Counted from the stretch's first letter, positions 1 to 11,399 are shown. The stretch: DNA of 64,000 bases from Ischnura elegans (GCF_921293095.1 NW_025791702.1:19165-83164); one strand, 5' to 3'. Notes: a model not told the origin generated them from the letters alone. Made by a program: numbers and translations.

Positions 1-1290
1 AAATCGTGGTGAATTCAGTCCCTGGGGTTCGAGTAGTTTAAGATAAATCTGAGAGGATGTGTTTGAAAAATTACATTTTTCGCTTGCAAAATTAAAAACA
101 TGTGTTTAAAAACAGTAATTTAAGAGGGATTCAGACAGGAGCTGTTTGGATCGTTCCTTCCACCGTAACAGATGAAAATGTGGAGTTTCAGAAGGATCGA
201 CTTATTAGTTTGGGAGATAAATATCAGGTTGACGTTACTTTCTGGGAGCGCAAGCCATTTTTGAAGCAAATACTTTTTTTGCCACACGAGACATAATTAC
301 CCAATTATTTAAATGAAACATGGTTTTAAACGATGACCGTTAAGGGCACTACCAACGTGGGTAGTTTGGGATCGATCCATAAAATAGTTTAACTTAAATG
401 TCAGGAGATGTCAGGGAACGGTAAACGTTTCAGGAGTGAATTTGAAATTTTCCTTGAAATACAGAATTTAATTCCTTTTTTGACAGGAGACGTATGAAAA
501 CGTTCGCATAACCTAATAGATGGTGAATTTAAAGTTTCAGAACGATCGACTTATGAGTTCCTAAAATAACTTCAGTTTTCTGTTTGACGTTTTCAGCGTG
601 ATGTGGCCAAAATTATATTTCGTGCTAGAATGGTCAATTACGAACCGATTCTGATGAAATTTGTTTTTAATCGTCCACAATAATGTGAGTATCAAATCGT
701 GGTGAATTCAGTCCCTGGGGTTCGAGTAGTTTAAGATAAATCTGAGAGGATGTGTTTGAAAAATCCAATTTTTCGCTTGCAAAATTAAAAACATGTGTTT
801 AAAAACAGTAATTTAAGAGGGATTCAGACAGGAGCTGTTTGGATCGTTCCTTCCACCGTAACAGATGAAAATGTGGAGTTCCAGAAGGATCGACTTATTA
901 GTTTGGGAGATAAATATCAGGTTGACGTTACTTTCTGGGAGCGCAAGCCATTTTTGAAGCAAAAACTTTTTTCGCCACACGAGACATAATTACCCAATTA
1001 TTTAAATGAAACATGGTTTTAAACGATGACCGTTAAGGGCACTACCAACGTGGGTAGTTTGGGATCGATCCATAAAATAGTTTAACTTAAATGTCAGGAG
1101 ATGTCAGGGAACAGAAAACGTTTCAGGAGTGAATTTGAAATTTTCCTTGAAATACAGAATTTAATTCCTTTTTTGACAGGAGACGTATGAAAACGTTCGC
1201 ATAACCTAATAGATGGTGAATTTAAAGTTTCAGAACGATCGACTTATTAGTTTGGGAGATAGACCTCAGGTTTGCATTTGGAGATTGGAC
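1..1290. repeat. 693-bp higher-order satellite array (tetramer of ~173-bp monomers)
   Basis: The first bases of the window recur at 694, giving a period of 693 bp; the second copy degenerates near 1250 and the first is cut by the window edge. Each 693-bp unit contains four related monomers whose GTTTTAAACG-like boxes lie near 145, 322, 492 and 663 (and again near 838), spacings of about 170-177. The shared skeleton is a GACAGGAGACGTNTTNAAACG-like box followed some 65 bases later by TGGAGTTT...TAGTTTG. The end of copy 2 switches from one monomer type to another near 1235, as expected from unequal exchange between monomers. Open frames of 64 codons at 102-296 and 795-989 are simply monomer sequence and are not proposed as genes. 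Confidence 0.9.
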
Positions 1291-1299
1291 CGTGATATG

Positions 1300-1550
1300 T
1301 TGTTGCAAATAATGTGATTAAAATGGAATTCTACAAAAACAAATGATATTGGCAAAGGTTAATTTCTTCGTCAGCATTCAGCAACACTGTCGTGGTTACC
1401 CATCGAAGTTAATCTTGAACTTGTATAGCTTCAAGAGCCGATGGCAAGTCCAACTTGGAGACCAACATGGACAGGCAAACTTCTGGCTCAGCAAAACTGG
1501 GGCCACAGCAGGGGACGCGAACCTGAAATAAAGTTAAAAAATGTATGAGC
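1300..1550. repeat. Segment P, copy 1 (shared with 60.64-60.88 kb)
   Basis: Blocks such as GGCAAACTTCT and GAACCTGAAATAAAGTTAAAA recur in the same order in the right-hand copy at 60643-60875, with moderate divergence. Both copies lie directly after an array of the same satellite superfamily. No coding function is apparent; the 62-codon frame at 1343-1531 is not preserved in the other copy. A ~50-bp stretch at 1308-1355 is also repeated directly at 2211-2260. Confidence 0.65.
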
Positions 1551-1721
1551 ATGTCTACGCATACAGATTAGAAGTCAATGTTTTATAATAAACTTCACGG
1601 CAAGTTGTTAACATATGGTGCTGGAAATAACAGTGCCATTCATGAACTCACTAGTCTGTCATCCATCAGTACGTGTCGTCAAGTGTTATTAAAATAGTAT
1701 TTCCACCGAGTTTCATCATTC

Positions 1722-1990
1722 ACAACTTTAAAAAATATCCTAACTGACGTTCCAAAGAAAATTAATGTTTTTTCATATTTCATGCCATCACTCGGAAAAA
1801 CTCCTATGTCAAACTTTTCACCTCGAAATTACATTTCTCGACCGATGTACTCAGGATGACTATTAAATTTATCACATATTCACACCTTCCATTCCCATAA
1901 AATATCATTGCCGTCAGAATCGAAATTTTTTAATTATTCCACCCGATATCCAGAAGAAATTATCATAGGGCGTTAGCTTGGCCCAAAACT
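1722..1990. repeat. Segment Q, copy 1 (near-identical to 61.52-61.79 kb)
   Basis: About 270 bases match 61519-61792 almost exactly, with a few substitutions such as TTTTTTC versus TGTTTTC near 1768. It follows segment P at both ends of the window, so P and Q were probably copied together. No gene is recognisable in it. Confidence 0.85.
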
Positions 1991-2289
1991 TTTTCCCCCG
2001 TTACGTAAACCTGGAGACCCTTGTCGTTATTACGACAGTAATCTCAGTAAACGATCAAGGGTTGAAAAAAAGGGAAGATTTCGGCAATGAGTTAAATTAC
2101 ACTTGATGATCAATAGTAAATTTCTCCAAATCCCGTCTTAATCTCCCGAGTTTCGTTGCCATGAAAAACGTTTGGGCCAAGTTGACGCGGGCGCGATGCA
2201 TGCATATCGCCGTTCAAATAATATGATTAAAATGGAATTCTACACAAACAAAAGATAATGGCAAAGTGTATCAGACAAAGAAAAATATA
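1991..2289. other. No gene seen
   Basis: AT-rich sequence between segment Q and the 345-bp array. It ends in a short direct repeat of 1308-1355. No ORF, RNA gene or regulatory structure could be supported. Confidence 0.6.
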
Positions 2290-3755
2290 TTAAAGCATAC
2301 ATTAGTGTCGAGTTTTGTAGCCTTAGATTCATTAGTTTAAAATATATCCCATTAGAAGTGCCCGAGATATTGCAATGGCTAAAATTCCAATATCAAAATT
2401 ATGTTCTATAAACCGTAAAAACCAGCGGATTTTGACGAGACAAGCTTTAAGACGAAAACGGAAATAAGGCAATTGTTCGTGACGAGTGTCAGTGCGATTG
2501 AAGTAATGGTTTAATTAATATGTTGCAATCCCTGTCTGTCAACATGAAATTCGTAGAGTCAAACACAATGTTATTCATAAAAACCATAGTTACCGTGGGA
2601 TTTTGATGGGAGACGCTTTAAAACGTAGATAATAATTATACACACGTTATTGTAGAGTTTCGTAACCCTAGAGTTAGTAATTTCAAAAACATCTCATTTC
2701 AAGTGACTGATATTTTGCAAAGGCTGATTTTCCGATATAAACATTATATCTTATGAACAGTAAAAACCAACGGATTTTGATGGGACTAGTTTTAAAAGAA
2801 TAGGAGAAATAAGGCAATTGTTCGTGACGAGTGTCAGTGCGATTGAATTAATGGTTTAATTAATATGTTGCAATCCCTGTCTGTCAACATGAAATTCGTA
2901 GAGTCAAACACAATGTTATTCATAAAAACCATAGTTACCGTGGGATTTTGATGGGAGACGCTTTAAAACGTAGATAATAATTATACACACGTTATTGTAG
3001 AGTTTCGTAACCCTAGAGTTAGTAATTTCAAAAACATCTCATTTCAAGTGACTGATATTTTGCAAAGGCTGATTTTCCGATATAAACATTATATCTTATG
3101 AACAGTAAAAACCAACGGATTTTGATGGGACTAGTTTTAAAAGAATAGGAGAAATAAGGCAATTGTTCGTGACGAGTGTCAGTGCGATTGAATTAATGGT
3201 TTAATTAATATGTTGCAATCCCTGTCTGTCAACATGAAATTCGTAGAGTCAAACACAATGTTATTCATAAAAACCATAGTTACCGTGGGATTTTGATGGG
3301 AGACGCTTTAAAACGTAGATAATAATTATACACACGTTATTGTAGAGTTTCGTAACCCTAGAGTTAGTAATTTCAAAAACATCTCATTTCAAGTGACTGA
3401 TATTTTGCAAAGGCTGATTTTCCGATATAAACATTATATCTTATGAACAGTAAAAACCAACGGATTTTGATGGGACTAGTTTTAAAAGAATAGGAGAAAT
3501 TAGGCAATTGTTCGTGACGAGTGTCAGTGCGATTGAATTTATGGTTTAATTAATATGTTACAATCTGCCGGTGAAAAAATAACATTACATGTGTCATACA
3601 GAAAATTATTTGTTTAAGCCATAATTACCGAGGGATTTGGACGGGAGACAATTCAAAACGTAGGTAACGTTTACACGAACATTTTTGTGGAGTTTGGTAG
3701 CCACAGAATGAATAGTTTGAAAAATATCCCATAAATGTTCACAAAGTTGTCATCG
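2290..3755. repeat. 345-bp satellite array 1 (dimer of ~172-bp monomers)
   Basis: The block AATTGTTCGTGACGAGTG begins at 2471, 2816, 3161 and 3506, an exact period of 345. The central copies are nearly identical and the outer ones are diverged. Each 345-bp unit has two related halves: one around ACCGTGGGATTTTGATGGGA followed by GCTTTAAAACGTAG, the other around CAACGGATTTTGATGGGACT followed by TTTTAAAAG. The array is therefore a dimeric higher-order repeat. The last part (3600-3755) is a single diverged monomer with the boxes GAGGGATTTGGACGGGAGAC and TAGTTTGAAAAATATCCCAT. Confidence 0.93.
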
Positions 3756-3985
3756 TGTCAACATGCAAATCTGGGAACCCACTGTGGAGTATGTGGCTGT
3801 ATGATGCAACACAATATTTCTTAACATGCAACTAAACTACACTAATAATAAGCACTGTTGTACACATGCATTTAAAACTTGATCATTTAATCACTTGCAC
3901 ACCGCTCACTTCACGGTCACACGCATTTCTTTAATACTTTCACAGAAAAACTTCAAAATGCACCGATCACAACAAAACTTCACTT
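3756..3985. repeat. Array flank F, copy 1
   Basis: This non-satellite sequence ends at TGCACCGATCACAACAAAAC and is repeated after the second 345-bp array at 7180-7412 (for example CTTCACGGTCACACGCATT and TTCACAGAAAAACTTCAAAA in both). Array plus flank therefore appears to have been duplicated as one module. Confidence 0.85.
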
Positions 3986-4327
3986 CTAAGACTCGGGCAG
4001 GATTCCTCGTAAGACCGTCACTTGCTTTCTTAAAATTACCCAACAGCCATTCAACAGTTGAAATGCATTTATGTTTCCCAAGGGTATATTTACAGGTTGT
4101 CGGCGGCGATCGGCTCATCACAGTTCAACCTGAAAAATTGACAATAATAAAAGCACGTATTCCCGCCAACTTCCATTGCACATTCAAAATATATCGACAC
4201 CACTTCAAACCACCGATCCATCCCCATGAACAGAAGACGTAGTTAATTCAAAATTAATCAAAAACACATCGTCTCTTAACGAACGATATCATGCAATCAC
4301 ATTTGCCGGTCGTAGAACAGGCAACAC
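3986..4327. other. No gene seen
   Basis: A frame of about 115 codons runs across here on the plus strand from flank F (3895-4242). It lacks any recognisable domain, and its first part is duplicated flank DNA whose reading frame is not kept in the other copy. I see no RNA gene or promoter. Confidence 0.5.
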
Positions 4328-5125
4328 GATAACTCGACTACATCAGTAATAAACTCCAGTGTAGAAATGCAATCATAACACTTAATCTGTAGTTAACATC
4401 AAAGGCATTTATTTAACACTCGTTACAGAGATTTTGTACCACCGAAAATTTTCCCGGAGACGTAACTTCGCAAAAGGTGCCTGCTCTTGGAAGTACTGCT
4501 TTCATTATTTTGATAACCTCGACAACACAGGGATATGATGCCTAAATTCGTCATTCGTAAAAATTGAAAGTTACGTCGAATCGATCGGGATAGCCGAATA
4601 ATCCACAAATTGGAACGAAAATGTATTAATCCCGTGATATGAGAACGGCTGCTTTTTTGACCCCGGTAATCCGACAGCTGACGGGAAAAACAAGCGACGT
4701 TCGGGCCCCGAACGAGAAACAAGACGATGCCGAATTCCTTACTATCAGCAGACTATATCCTAGCCACCACAAGACAATGCTTTTGGGCTCTTATTCTGTA
4801 CATGAGTCGCAATAAATAGCACATGCTATTCTGCGGGTCATCATTGCAACGAGACCGTATTCCAAATGAAGCGTTGTAATATTTTTTTTCGCAATGGGAG
4901 TCTTGCCAAGCTCCGCCCAACCTAGTATGAAAAACTTGGGTAGCAATTTCCGTAAACATTAGATATTTCATATATTTTTCTGTATTTAACGGAATATTGA
5001 CTCGCAATTATAAATACTCGCTTCATTTACTTTTAAAAATCATAGTAAACCGTGGATGTACATATGATACGCATTGAAAATCTCATTTATGAAATCAGCT
5101 GTTAGTCGAGGGTATGAGAAAATGA
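4328..5125. repeat. Repeat Y, copy 1
   Basis: Diverged copy of an element found again at 56598-57205 and 62398-63002. Shared landmarks in order are CTCGACTACATCA, GGTGCCTGCTCTTGGAAGTA, CGATCGGGATAGCCGAATAA, a 17-bp palindrome CGTTCGGGCCCCGAACG (4698-4714), AGTATGAAAAACTTGGGTAG and AATCAGCTGTT. Compared with the other two copies, this one carries about 165 extra bases between roughly 4740 and 4905 and a ~22-base insertion just before the palindrome. No protein is recognisable in any copy. Confidence 0.85.
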
Positions 5126-5449
5126 CGTGGCGGTTATTTGTTTTCGTATCGGCTAATCATTATTATGTGATCACATTTTAATGTGGAAAATACAATCGGC
5201 ATGAAAAGAGGGTGTGAAACCAATTTTTTGCGAGCCACGGCAAGTTCCTATTTCATTCAAAGGAAAGGTTGAGAAGGAACTTGACAGGCTAGTATCTGAA
5301 GGTCGTTGGTTCTTCAGAGTTGTTTAACCTCTCTTGCTGACTGGAGTGATAACAATTCATTGAAGCATAACTCAAGTAAATGTAATGTACTTACCTTTTG
5401 TCGAGGGAAAATCCCATACTTAAAGAACTACATTTTAGGTTAGCGTAGG
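5126..5449. other. No gene seen
   Basis: Unique-looking AT-rich spacer between repeat Y and the second 345-bp array. No feature could be supported. Confidence 0.5.
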
Positions 5450-7179
5450 CTGAATAGTTAGCATAGTTAGCATAGGCTGAATTTTCGATAACAACATTAT
5501 GTCATATAAACGGTAAAAACCAGTGGATTTTGATGGGGACGGTTTTAAAACGTTAAGAAAATTGAGACAAATATTCGTGATTAGTGTCTGTGCAACAGAG
5601 TCAATAGTTTTAAAAATGTGTTACAATCTGATACTGAGTATATCATTTTTCCATCTTCATACTCAAAATTATTTCTAAAAACCATGATTATCGTTGGATT
5701 TTGACTCGTGACGTTTCAAATCGTAGGTAACATTAAAACAAACATTATTGTGGAGTCTCGTAGGCACAGAAGGAACAGTTTGAAAAATATCCCATATAAT
5801 GTGCCTGACAGTTAGCATAGGCTGAATTTTCGATAACAACATTATGTCATATAAACGGTAAAAACCAATGGATTTTGATGGGGACGGTTTTAAAACGTTA
5901 AGAAAATTGAGACAAATATTCGTGATTAGTGTCTGTGCAACAGAGTCAATAGTTTTAAAAATGTGTTACAATCTGATACTGAGTATATCATTTTTCCATT
6001 TTCATACTCAAAATTATATCTAAAAACCATGATTATCGTTGGATTTTGACGGGTGACGTTTCAAATCGTAGGTAACATTAAAACAAAGACTATTGTGGAG
6101 TCTCGTAGGCACAGTAGGAATAGTTTGAAAAATATCCCATATTATGTGCCTGATAGTTAGCATAGGCTGAATTTTCGATAACAACATTATGTCATATAAA
6201 CGGTAAAAACCAGTGGATTTTGATGGGGACGGTTTTAAAACGTTAAGAAAATTGAGACAAATATTCGTGATTAGTGTCTGTGCAACAGAGTTAACAGTTT
6301 TAAAAATGTGTTACAATCTGATACTGAGTATATCATTTTTCCATCTTCATACTCAAAATTATTTCTAAAAACCATGATTATCGTTGGATTTTGACGGGTG
6401 ACGTTTCAAATCGTAGGTAACATTAAAACAAACATTATTGTGGAGTCACGTAGGCACAGAAGAAATAGTTTGAAAAATATCCCATATAATGTGCCTGACA
6501 GTTAGCAAAAGCTGAATTTTTAAAATCAACATTATTTCATATAAACAGTAAAAACCAGTGGATTTTGATGGGACCGATTTTAAAACGATAAGAAAGTTAA
6601 GGCAATTATTCGTGACTAGTGTCAGTGCGATTTATTCAATGGTTTGAAAAAAATATTACAATATGAATATGACAAAATGAAATGACAGCTGTCATACTGA
6701 AAATTTTTTGTATAAGCCATTATTACCGAGGGATATTGACGGGGGACGTTTGAAAACGTAGGTAATATTGAAAAGAACAATTTTGTGGAGTTTCGTAGCC
6801 AAAAGAGGAATAGTTCGAGAAATATCTCATATTTTTTCCTGACAGTTACCAAAGGCCGAATTTTCAAAATCAACATTATGTCATATAAACAGTAAAAACC
6901 AGTGGATTTCGATGGAATCGGTATTTAAACGATAAGAAAGTTTAGGCAATTATTCGTGACGAGTGTCAGTGCGAAGGACTCCACGGTTTAATAAATTTGT
7001 TACATTCCGTGGCTCAAAAAATCAAATGTCAATCGCCTTACTGAAAATTATTCGTTTAAGCCATAATTACCGAGGGATTTGGACGGGAGACGTATCGAAA
7101 CGTAGGTAACATTAAAAGGAACATTATTGTGGAGTCTCGTAGGCACAGAATGAATAGTTTGAAAAATATCCCATAAGTT
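5450..7179. repeat. 345-bp satellite array 2
   Basis: The block GTTAGCATAGGCTGAATTTT begins at 5466, 5811 and 6156, with diverged versions at 6501 and 6845: period 345, about five units. Units 1-3 are nearly identical and units 4-5 more diverged. It belongs to the same family as 2290-3755: both contain ATAAACAGTAAAAACCANNGG, TTCGTGACNAGTGTCAGTGCG and the ACCGAGGGATTT...GGGAGACGT box. The array ends with the monomer box TAGTTTGAAAAATATCCCAT at 7156-7175. Confidence 0.93.
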
Positions 7180-7412
7180 GTATTCATGTCAACATGCTGT
7201 TCTGGGAACCCAGGGTTGAGTGTGTGGCCGTATGATGCAACGCAACATTTCTTAACATGCAACTTCACTACATTAATAATAAACTCTGGTGTACACATGC
7301 ATTTAAAACTCGATGGTGTAATCGCTTGCGCACTGCTTAACTTCACGGTCACACGCATTACTTTAAGACTTTCACAGAAAAACTTCAAAATGCACCGATC
7401 ACAAGAACACTT
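7180..7412. repeat. Array flank F, copy 2
   Basis: Direct copy of 3756-3985 at somewhat over 80 percent identity by eye, in the same position relative to its satellite array. It ends near TGCACCGATCACAAGAACAC. Confidence 0.85.
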
Positions 7413-8160
7413 CACTCGGACGAATTTTTTTGCAATGCACACGACGCGGTGAGTGTGGAAATTTGTTGCACATAGGGAAATATAAAGGATCACACGATAC
7501 AGCCTCTGCGAAGAGGAAATGCAGCAAATTTATAGTAAATATCTTGTCGTGGGCTAATTGCCTGATGCTCCAAGCTCGCCTGTAGCAGATAGTTCCGAAG
7601 GCGCCACTGGGGGATCCACCTCTCGGACGTCGCATCAATCAGCTGTCTTTGAGACGTTATTTTCTCGGTACGATTCCTTCAAATAATACCGCGTTATACA
7701 GAGTATTCATACGAATTCCTCCTCGGTGAGTGCACCGCGTTCTTTACCCGCTCACTAATAGAGGTTTTTGTGGTGTGGTTGCCACGGCAAAGAGTCATTG
7801 TTGGTCGAACGTTGAAAATGCATGCTTTCGAGGAGAGAAAGTACTTGGTAAAAGGTAACGAAATGTCTACGATGAAGCGGAATGGTATTTAAAAATTCTC
7901 CAACCTTTGACTCTGTGGTGTTAAGAAAGCATCGAGGCCGTTAAAAATATTTTTTTAAATTAAAAGAAAAACAATCTGCAGGGAATCCAATGCTCTTCTT
8001 ATGGGATAACGGTCACGGCACGTCGAGGGCCCCGAGGCCGTTTTCGCATGCGATGGACGTGAAAGGAAAAGCGTATTCCATCACTTGAATGAATTTCTAA
8101 GGTTCTTCAAAATTCCATTCGATTATTCCAATTAAAAGTTGTATAAAAAGTCATTGCAAG
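7413..8160. other. No gene seen
   Basis: Transition from AT-rich satellite DNA to the GC-rich block. Short frames on the minus strand (7399-7638) show no recognisable domain. No repeat partner was found elsewhere in the window. Confidence 0.5.
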
Positions 8161-8180
8161 GTTAATATGTCACGCCATGT

Positions 8181-8235
8181 TTTCCTCAGCCAGGCTGCGG
8201 TCCCAGAGTCCCGGGTTCGAATCTCGGAGTCGGTC
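8181..8235 (+). other. tRNA-like fragment (T-arm/B-box only)
   Basis: CCGGGTTCGAATCTCGG forms a perfect five-pair T-arm (one G-T wobble) with an RNA polymerase III B-box core GGTTCGAATC. I cannot find the matching 5' acceptor strand, a D-arm A-box or an anticodon arm upstream. It is probably a fragment of a tRNA or of a tRNA-derived short interspersed element rather than a working tRNA gene. Confidence 0.4.
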
Positions 8236-8239
8236 GTTC

Positions 8240-9150
8240 TTTTGAATGGTATTTTTTCTTTCATTTTCACGACGTTATCGTTTCCCGAGACCTTCGTGCG
8301 AGCGACGCCTTCGTTCTTCGGCGACCATTTCAAGCATTTCGCGATCGTCAGCGCCACCGCAGCCCAACTACTCGCGCCAGACCGAACGCGCGCAGAATTC
8401 AAACTCGCCACCAGAACGGTCGTCGGGTACGCTTTTCGAGGGGGCAAAATTCGACGTTCCCCGCTTCGATCCCGTACGAAACGGTTACCATCGAATACAC
8501 CTGCGAGTCGATCGGATCGACGCGCTCCAATACCCGTCTCTGCATCGACGTTTCTCCCGAAAAACGCGTACGAAGTCTGCAGTTTCGCGATGCGGGCACG
8601 CATTCGGTGACGTGCCGAAACCTCGTCCCGAGCGTTTCTCGAAGAGAATCGCGAACGCATTTTCCCATTTCAATCGGCTCCACGGACGGCGATCGCCCCG
8701 GGAAGAAATTGCAATGTTTCCACCTTCGACATCGAATAAATCCGAGATCCGATCGCGCATTCCATCGTCCGCGGTACCATCCCACGAAAACACCATTCCG
8801 CGGCACGGAAAACCGTCGAAATCGAATCCACGATCGATATTCTCCTCGGGAAAAATTTACAAAGTCGAACCTATCGAAAGTGACCGCGGTCGATACTCCC
8901 GCGGTATCGAATCGATACCGAGGTCGAAACGTCGCGGAGAAAAAATATCCCACATTTTTTTATATTTTTTTTCGACGTCCGATGCCGCGACGCGCACGAT
9001 CGCGACCCCGCCGCCGACACAAAACCCAAATCTCGACGAAATTCGAAAATTCGCGAACGGCGGTCGCCACGACAGACGCGCGTTCCAGATGCGAGACACA
9101 CCGACGTCCCCTAAAACCACCCGAAAACCTTTCAAATTTTTTCTCAAAAA
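8240..9150. other. CpG-rich block without a supported gene
   Basis: GC-rich sequence rich in TCGA and CGAA words. Several long frames overlap here on both strands (311 and 204 codons on plus, 184 and 199 on minus). Their arginine/serine/proline-rich composition follows directly from the base composition, so I treat all as spurious. Perfect palindromes include GACCGCGGTC (8882-8891) and GGTATCGA/TCGATACC around 8911. The stretch 8429-8510 (CTTTTCGAGGGGGCAAAATT) is a relative of 16637-16710 (CTTTTCGAAGGGGCGAAACT). Confidence 0.55.
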
Positions 9151-9151
9151 A

Positions 9152-9210
9152 ATTTTTCGGCGCGGCTGCGCCGCGCGGTAGGGGGGCGGGGGGGGGGGGG
9201 GGGCGGCGAA
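9152..9210. other. GC hairpin followed by long G run
   Basis: GCGCGGC-TGC-GCCGCGC (9160-9176) is a perfect 7-bp stem. It is followed by a run of G interrupted only by single C residues (about 9181-9206), which could form G-quadruplexes. Homopolymer length here may be unreliable in assembly. Confidence 0.6.
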
Positions 9211-9257
9211 AATTATTCTAAGTCCAGAAATTTTTTTGAGCGTCCGGGACGAAGCAT

Positions 9258-9514
9258 TTTCAGTTCGACCGGCCCGCCGTCTGCGCGACGGGCCGGTCAT
9301 TCCGCTCGGAAGCGGAAAACCACCCGAAAAGCCCCCGGGGACTTCCTTCTCCCTCGCGAGGGAGACCCAGAGTCCAACTCCAGGTCGGAAGCCCCGGGGG
9401 CTGTCCCGAGGCGCCGGAGACGCCTCGGAGTCCAGCCCGAAGGCGCGGGTTCCCAAAAGCCCCGGCGGCTTCGTTCCATTCGCCGGCGCTGACTCTCTTT
9501 CGAGAGTCTGAACG
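9258..9514. other. Dense hairpin cluster, possible structured RNA
   Basis: About 250 bases contain a string of strong inverted repeats. GACCGGCCCG pairs with CGGGCCGGTC (9267-9298). TCCGCT-CGGA-AGCGGA spans 9301-9316. AGCCCCCGGGG...CTTCC (9330-9346) pairs with GGAAGCCCCGGGGGCT (9389-9404) and encloses CTCCCT-CGCG-AGGGAG (9349-9364). CCGAGGCG pairs with CGCCTCGG (9406-9428). GACTCTC-TTTC-GAGAGTC lies near 9490-9507. This resembles the folding density of a ribosomal expansion segment or spacer, but I do not recognise it as any known rRNA or other RNA family. Confidence 0.5.
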
Positions 9515-9519
9515 CACGA

Positions 9520-10440
9520 TTACGAACCAGGGGAGGTCTTTATTTTCAGCGCGCAGAGACTCGTGAGAGCTAACCTCGCCTCCGACACCAATCCTTTCCC
9601 TCGCCTCCGTCGCCGTCCCCGACGGCCTCAGATCCTTACGGTGGAAACGAGGGCCGGAGCTTCCCGCGCCACGATCACCCAGTCACGCATTTTTCTCGCG
9701 ACCCATCACTCCACATCCGCGGTCTCCCCGACACTCCGAAGTTCCTCGCGAAACGTACCGGTCCCAGAAAAAAATTTTTATCTCACGAACCCCGGTCACC
9801 GAGCCACGAATTTCCTCTCCGCGGCCCGCGTCACTCGTTCCCCGTCCACTATACACGCGTTCCTCACTTTTGCGCGCAGCGGGATTCTCCGCAAAAAATT
9901 TTTTAAAGCATCACTCGACTCCCTCGCGAAATATTCAATTCCGCGCTTCCGCCGCGATTAAAATCTCCATTCGTCGCGAATATTTTTCCGCGACGAGCAT
10001 CGCTCCGCCGCCGCCAGATGGCTTCCTTCCCTCCTCGCTCGAGACCCGCGAACGTACCTCCGCGGCGAGCAGATACCAACGCCGCCGAGGGCGAACTACT
10101 TGGTCCGGTCGGAACGCGTACGGGATTCGAACGGTGCAAATGCGACGCCAGACATTTTTCAACGGCACATTTTCAAAGACGGACTACGAGAGACGACGGA
10201 ATCGATTATTGCATCACGGGACCGCTGTCGGAAACCGGTGACCATCCAACGGAAAGGAATGCGAACGCACTCGCGGAGAAATTCTATCCTCGAGTCGCCA
10301 CGATCGTGACGACTAACTTTTCAAGGATTCGGTCGCGTGCTCGCCGACGGCCACACCGCGTACGATTCACCGGTTCTCGTTCGATCACCCAAGTTAAACC
10401 ACGTAGGGCCCGAAAACACCGGGCGTAATTTTTATTCTCC
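9520..10440. other. CpG-rich sequence, no supported gene
   Basis: Overlapping open frames of 60-136 codons occur on both strands with no recognisable domain. A degenerate CTCF-like word, CCGCCAGATGGCTTC, lies at 10011-10025 after a CCG run. Poly-A/T islands such as AAAAAATTTTTT recur near 9770 and 9895. Confidence 0.5.
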
Positions 10441-10479
10441 GACCGATTAAAAAATATTTTCGATCACCGACCACGAGCG

Positions 10480-11000
10480 ATGCGTGCCCAGAATATGCCG
10501 AGAAAAATTCTGTTCGGAAAGATGAACGTCACCCCGTCGAATGTTTCCCAAGAATTCGCGCATCCGCATTCGAGGGAAACGGAAATGAATTCACTGCGTG
10601 GTATTCGTCCCTTCGTCGACGACTTCGATACGAACGAAGTAATGTCAGCGGTCGCCGACGAACTCGCAGCAAAGTAATAATTAATCTCGACCTTCCCGGG
10701 ACGAGCATCGCATCGCGAGTGCTCGAGGAGTAACACGCGCTGCCGCCAGATGGTGCGGGGGGGCCTGCTCCGCTGTCCGGCGACTGCCTCGCCGGGCGCG
10801 TACTCGCTCAAAATTTGAAAGTTCCATTTCCCCGAGGGAGAGCGAATCGATCACGACCGAGATCAAAAATTCCAATCCACGCACTGTCGAGTCCTCGGAT
10901 CTCAATTGCCGTGAAAGATTACTACTAATGACGGCGATGGCACGAAGCCTTTCCTTCGAAGGACGCAAAGCCCGCGAAGGACGTGACAGATTTATTGGAA
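10480..11000. repeat. CpG-rich relative of the 7.7-kb unit's left edge
   Basis: Aligns with 18453-19050. Shared landmarks are CCAGAATATG, ATTCACTGCGT, GTAATGTCAGC, GCAAAGTAATAAT, the TAGATGG-type motif, GCCTCGCCGGGCGCGT, CCCGAGGGAGAGCG and GTCGAGTCCTCGGATCT. Many differences are CpG in this copy against TpG or CpA in the other. A 65-codon frame at 10480-10677 is not open in the relative, so I do not call a gene. Confidence 0.85.
10743..10757 (+). promoter_or_regulatory. CTCF-like motif CCGCCAGATGGTGCG
   Basis: Left-most full motif, in the CpG-rich relative of the unit edge; followed by a G run. C at position 5 replaces the usual T. Confidence 0.45.
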
Positions 11001-11134
11001 CGGTTTATCATCGAACGTCCTACGAAGCACACTGTCGGCGGGCTGTCGAAGACATTTAAACGCCCGGTTTACGGAATCGACGAGGCACGACTGAGATCCA
11101 TTCGAAGAGATGAATATTAACGAAAGCGTCACAA

Positions 11135-11390
11135 AGACCACGACAGAACCGGCGTCATTTCGGTAACCCGCTGATGAACGTGAATCATTCGCTTCGTCTT
11201 CTCACGGCGGCCACCGCACGAAGTAGTTACCCGCATTCCGCCGCTAGATGGTGTCCTCTCCGCAGTGCACTGCTCGTGCGACTCACGGTAGGAAACTTAT
11301 AATCGCCCGTGGGAGTGCACTGCGGAATAATTATTCGCCACGCAGCGGTAATCCTTGCCATAACGAACGAACCGTCGACTCATCAAATGT
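11135..11390. repeat. Relative of unit segment 21.14-21.43 kb
   Basis: ACAGAACCGGCGT, TCTTCTCACG, the TAGATGG motif, AATCGCCCGTGGGA, AATAATTATTCG and AATCCTTGCCATA occur in the same order as at 21139-21425. Divergence is high but collinear. Confidence 0.8.
11241..11255 (+). promoter_or_regulatory. CTCF-like motif CCGCTAGATGGTGTC
   Basis: Matches the consensus except at the last three bases; orthologous in position to the motif at 21278 in the repeat unit. Confidence 0.4.
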
Positions 11391-11399
11391 GAAGTATTG

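Noticed and set aside
102-989. Pair of 64-codon ORFs in the 693-bp repeat
   Set aside because: They recur only because the satellite repeats; the frame is not kept in other monomers.
2290-3755. CRISPR-like or minisatellite array
   Set aside because: Repeats are contiguous 345-bp units without spacers in eukaryotic DNA; this is satellite DNA.
8181-8235. A complete tRNA gene
   Set aside because: Only the T-arm and B-box are present; no acceptor partner, D-arm or anticodon arm can be folded upstream.
8167-9221. Long overlapping ORFs (up to 311 codons) on both strands
   Set aside because: At least five frames are open at once and all are R/S/P-rich, which follows from a GC-rich, TCGA-rich composition with few stop codons. 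No domain is recognisable.
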